A stretch of 64,000 nucleotides of DNA from Scybalousia_A sp963540815. GTDB lineage: Bacteria > Bacteroidota > Bacteroidia > Bacteroidales > P3. This document shows, piece after piece, positions 63,002-64,000 of this stretch. Position numbers and translations under genes: made by a program. How positions within the stretch are numbered: the first letter of the stretch is position 1; each line of letters starts with the position of its first letter. Below the pieces are notes generated by a model, which ran no database searches, was not told the origin of the DNA, and was given only the letters and a program-made list of their open reading frames with translations. The stretch spans positions 1-64,000 of the forward strand of contig CAUTQY010000009.1 in assembly GCA_963540815.1 (NCBI GenBank), read 5' to 3'.

Positions 63002-64000
63002 CTAATTGTCGGCTATTTTTGAATAGGTTATATTAAGTCTTGGTCGTTTGCTAACATCCGAGTAATTAGGTCCGTTAAGCACCACTCTATTTGCGGTGTT
63101 TCTACGAGAAAAACCGTTGTCAGCGTTGTTTCTATCTCTCATAGAGGGGATAATATATATGGTGGAATTTTCTCCGTAATTACCCTTTACATAATTTTGC
63201 AAAAAAGAGGTTATTTGCACTCTATACGCATTAATAGTACTGTCGTAATAAGGTACGGCGTTTAAGTTAGCGGCAATACTCTCGTCTTTTAGCAAATAAA
63301 TATTATCTCCGCTTTTTCTGTAGCACTGCAAAGAAGTAGGGTAGGTAAAACTATTTCCCGATATATCCGCCACGGGCAAAATGAGTTCTGCCTTATTTAT
63401 CAAAGCACCTTTTATACTATCCCTATCATACCATTGCATAAAGTTTTGTATATCAAGTTCCAGCTCCGACATTCCCAAAGAGGAAATGTAAATGTATTCT
63501 TCATTATTTACCTTGGCGGGTTTAGTGTTTATGGAAGAAAGAGAAGTACCGGCATAGTCAAAATTTACCTTCATAAATCTTTGCCCGCCATTTGGAATGG
63601 TTATTCTATAATTGTAATGTCCGCCGGCTGCAGTGGTATAGTAATAGGTTATACAAGACAAAACGGAGGCCATATCAACATATATCAACATGCCGTTGGC
63701 ATCGCTGTTGGTAGCGGTGATTTTTATCCCCTTTACATCCGATTGAAAAGCGTTGTTATCTGCATAGTAACCGTTATAAATCTTTTGTAAAAAAGCATCA
63801 TTCAATTTTAACCTAAGGTGAGGAGAATAAACAGCAGTGTCATTGTTCAATTTAATATTATCATTATCCATATCCACGCTTACCTCGTCTTCGAACCATA
63901 CTTGTCCCACTTCCACGTTATCGTTGGCATGCTTTTTATTTTCATTTATTTCCTCGGTAACTTCTTCCACTTTGAAATGCATGGTCATACCCCTTACACT
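63002..64000 (-). CDS. DUF4270 family protein (N-terminus beyond window)
   Basis: The visible 332 or so codons are open to base 64000, and the ATG at 63988 is internal by family length (usually 450-560 residues), so the start is outside. Family features: DEVSVDMDNDNIKLNND, HLRLKLNDAFLQKIYNG, IKITATNSDANGMLIYVDM, and the closing SKRPRLNITYSKIADN. DUF4270 proteins are exported, often lipoproteins, in Bacteroidota; function unknown. It is 2 bases upstream of the MORN-repeat gene, so both are likely made together. Confidence 0.88.
   Translation of the reverse strand, partial: SVRGMTMHFKVEEVTEEINENKKHANDNVEVGQVWFEDEVSVDMDNDNIKLNNDTAVYSPHLRLKLNDAFLQKIYNGYYADNNAFQSDVKGIKITATNSDANGMLIYVDMASVLSCITYYYTTAAGGHYNYRITIPNGGQRFMKVNFDYAGTSLSSINTKPAKVNNEEYIYISSLGMSELELDIQNFMQWYDRDSIKGALINKAELILPVADISGNSFTYPTSLQCYRKSGDNIYLLKDESIAANLNAVPYYDSTINAYRVQITSFLQNYVKGNYGENSTIYIIPSMRDRNNADNGFSRRNTANRVVLNGPNYSDVSKRPRLNITYSKIADN

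Overview
This 64 kb window is AT-rich DNA from the chromosome of a Bacteroidales-type bacterium (phylum Bacteroidota). The evidence is the gene families: type IX secretion proteins PorP/SprF, a PorE-like OmpA protein and PorW/SprE; a fused MurF-alanine racemase; the PPR-free order YceD-rpmF-plsX-fabH; DUF4270; and an SDR-type threonine dehydrogenase. The promoters agree: many genes are preceded by a TAnnTTTG box, often with TTTG about 17-22 bases upstream, the Bacteroidota sigma pattern, while Shine-Dalgarno sequences are rare. The gene content (M13, S9, C1 and M17 peptidases, a peptide-binding lipoprotein, a YfcC carrier, a methionine gamma-lyase-like enzyme, threonine dehydrogenase, a CoA-transferase subunit) suggests a peptide- and amino-acid-using organism; that lifestyle is inference.

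Layout. 1-1.5 kb: end of rpsB, then tsf. 1.7-2.5 kb: a decayed T9SS-exported protein and a palindromic repeat. 2.6-10 kb (minus): icd, PorE-like/PorP pair, a lipoprotein, a frameshifted small exported protein, a YfcC carrier. 10-19 kb (plus): DUF2461, Dus, a C1 peptidase, then coaX-OMP-TPR-lptC-tcdA. 19-20 kb (minus): xseB/xseA. 20-26 kb (plus): GNAT, murF-alr, YitT, peptide-binding protein. 26-30.6 kb (minus): YceD-rpmF-plsX-fabH-MBL-Nif3, a lipid and ribosome supply operon. 31-37 kb (minus): a broken DNA methyltransferase, M13 peptidase, TPR protein, trmB, tsaB, 5-FCL, a broken EcoRI-type methyltransferase. 38-39 kb: repeats. 39-42 kb: pdxA, pepA. 42-43 kb: threonine dehydrogenase. 43-47.6 kb: type III mod (intact) and res (two nonsense codons). 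48-56 kb (minus): DPP IV, CoA-transferase B, lipoprotein, small membrane protein, PorW/SprE, RmuC. 56-59 kb (plus): glycosyltransferase, FabG, PLP lyase. 59.4-60.1 kb: DUF262 remnant and repeats. 60.2-64 kb (minus): Maf, UbiA-like, MORN protein, DUF4270 protein (runs off the window).

The most unusual theme is a set of decayed DNA-modification and restriction genes at four separate sites, each directly beside a copy of a dispersed palindromic repeat whose ends read CGTCATTGCGAG. Three copies (near 2.3, 38.2 and 47.8 kb) are large and carry a central triple-arm hairpin; between copies the arm core changes from CATAG to CCACC in all three arms together, so pairing is kept. Two sites (38.5 and 59.9 kb) also share a roughly 197-bp element that begins at GGCAGA and runs into the repeat; at 59.8 kb it cuts a DUF262 gene in mid-codon run. 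Several upstream-most ATGs lie on top of or upstream of the promoter box, so shorter starts are used here for xseA, pepA, YceD, YitT, the glycosyltransferase and the C1 peptidase. No tRNA, rRNA, CRISPR array or transposase gene was recognised.
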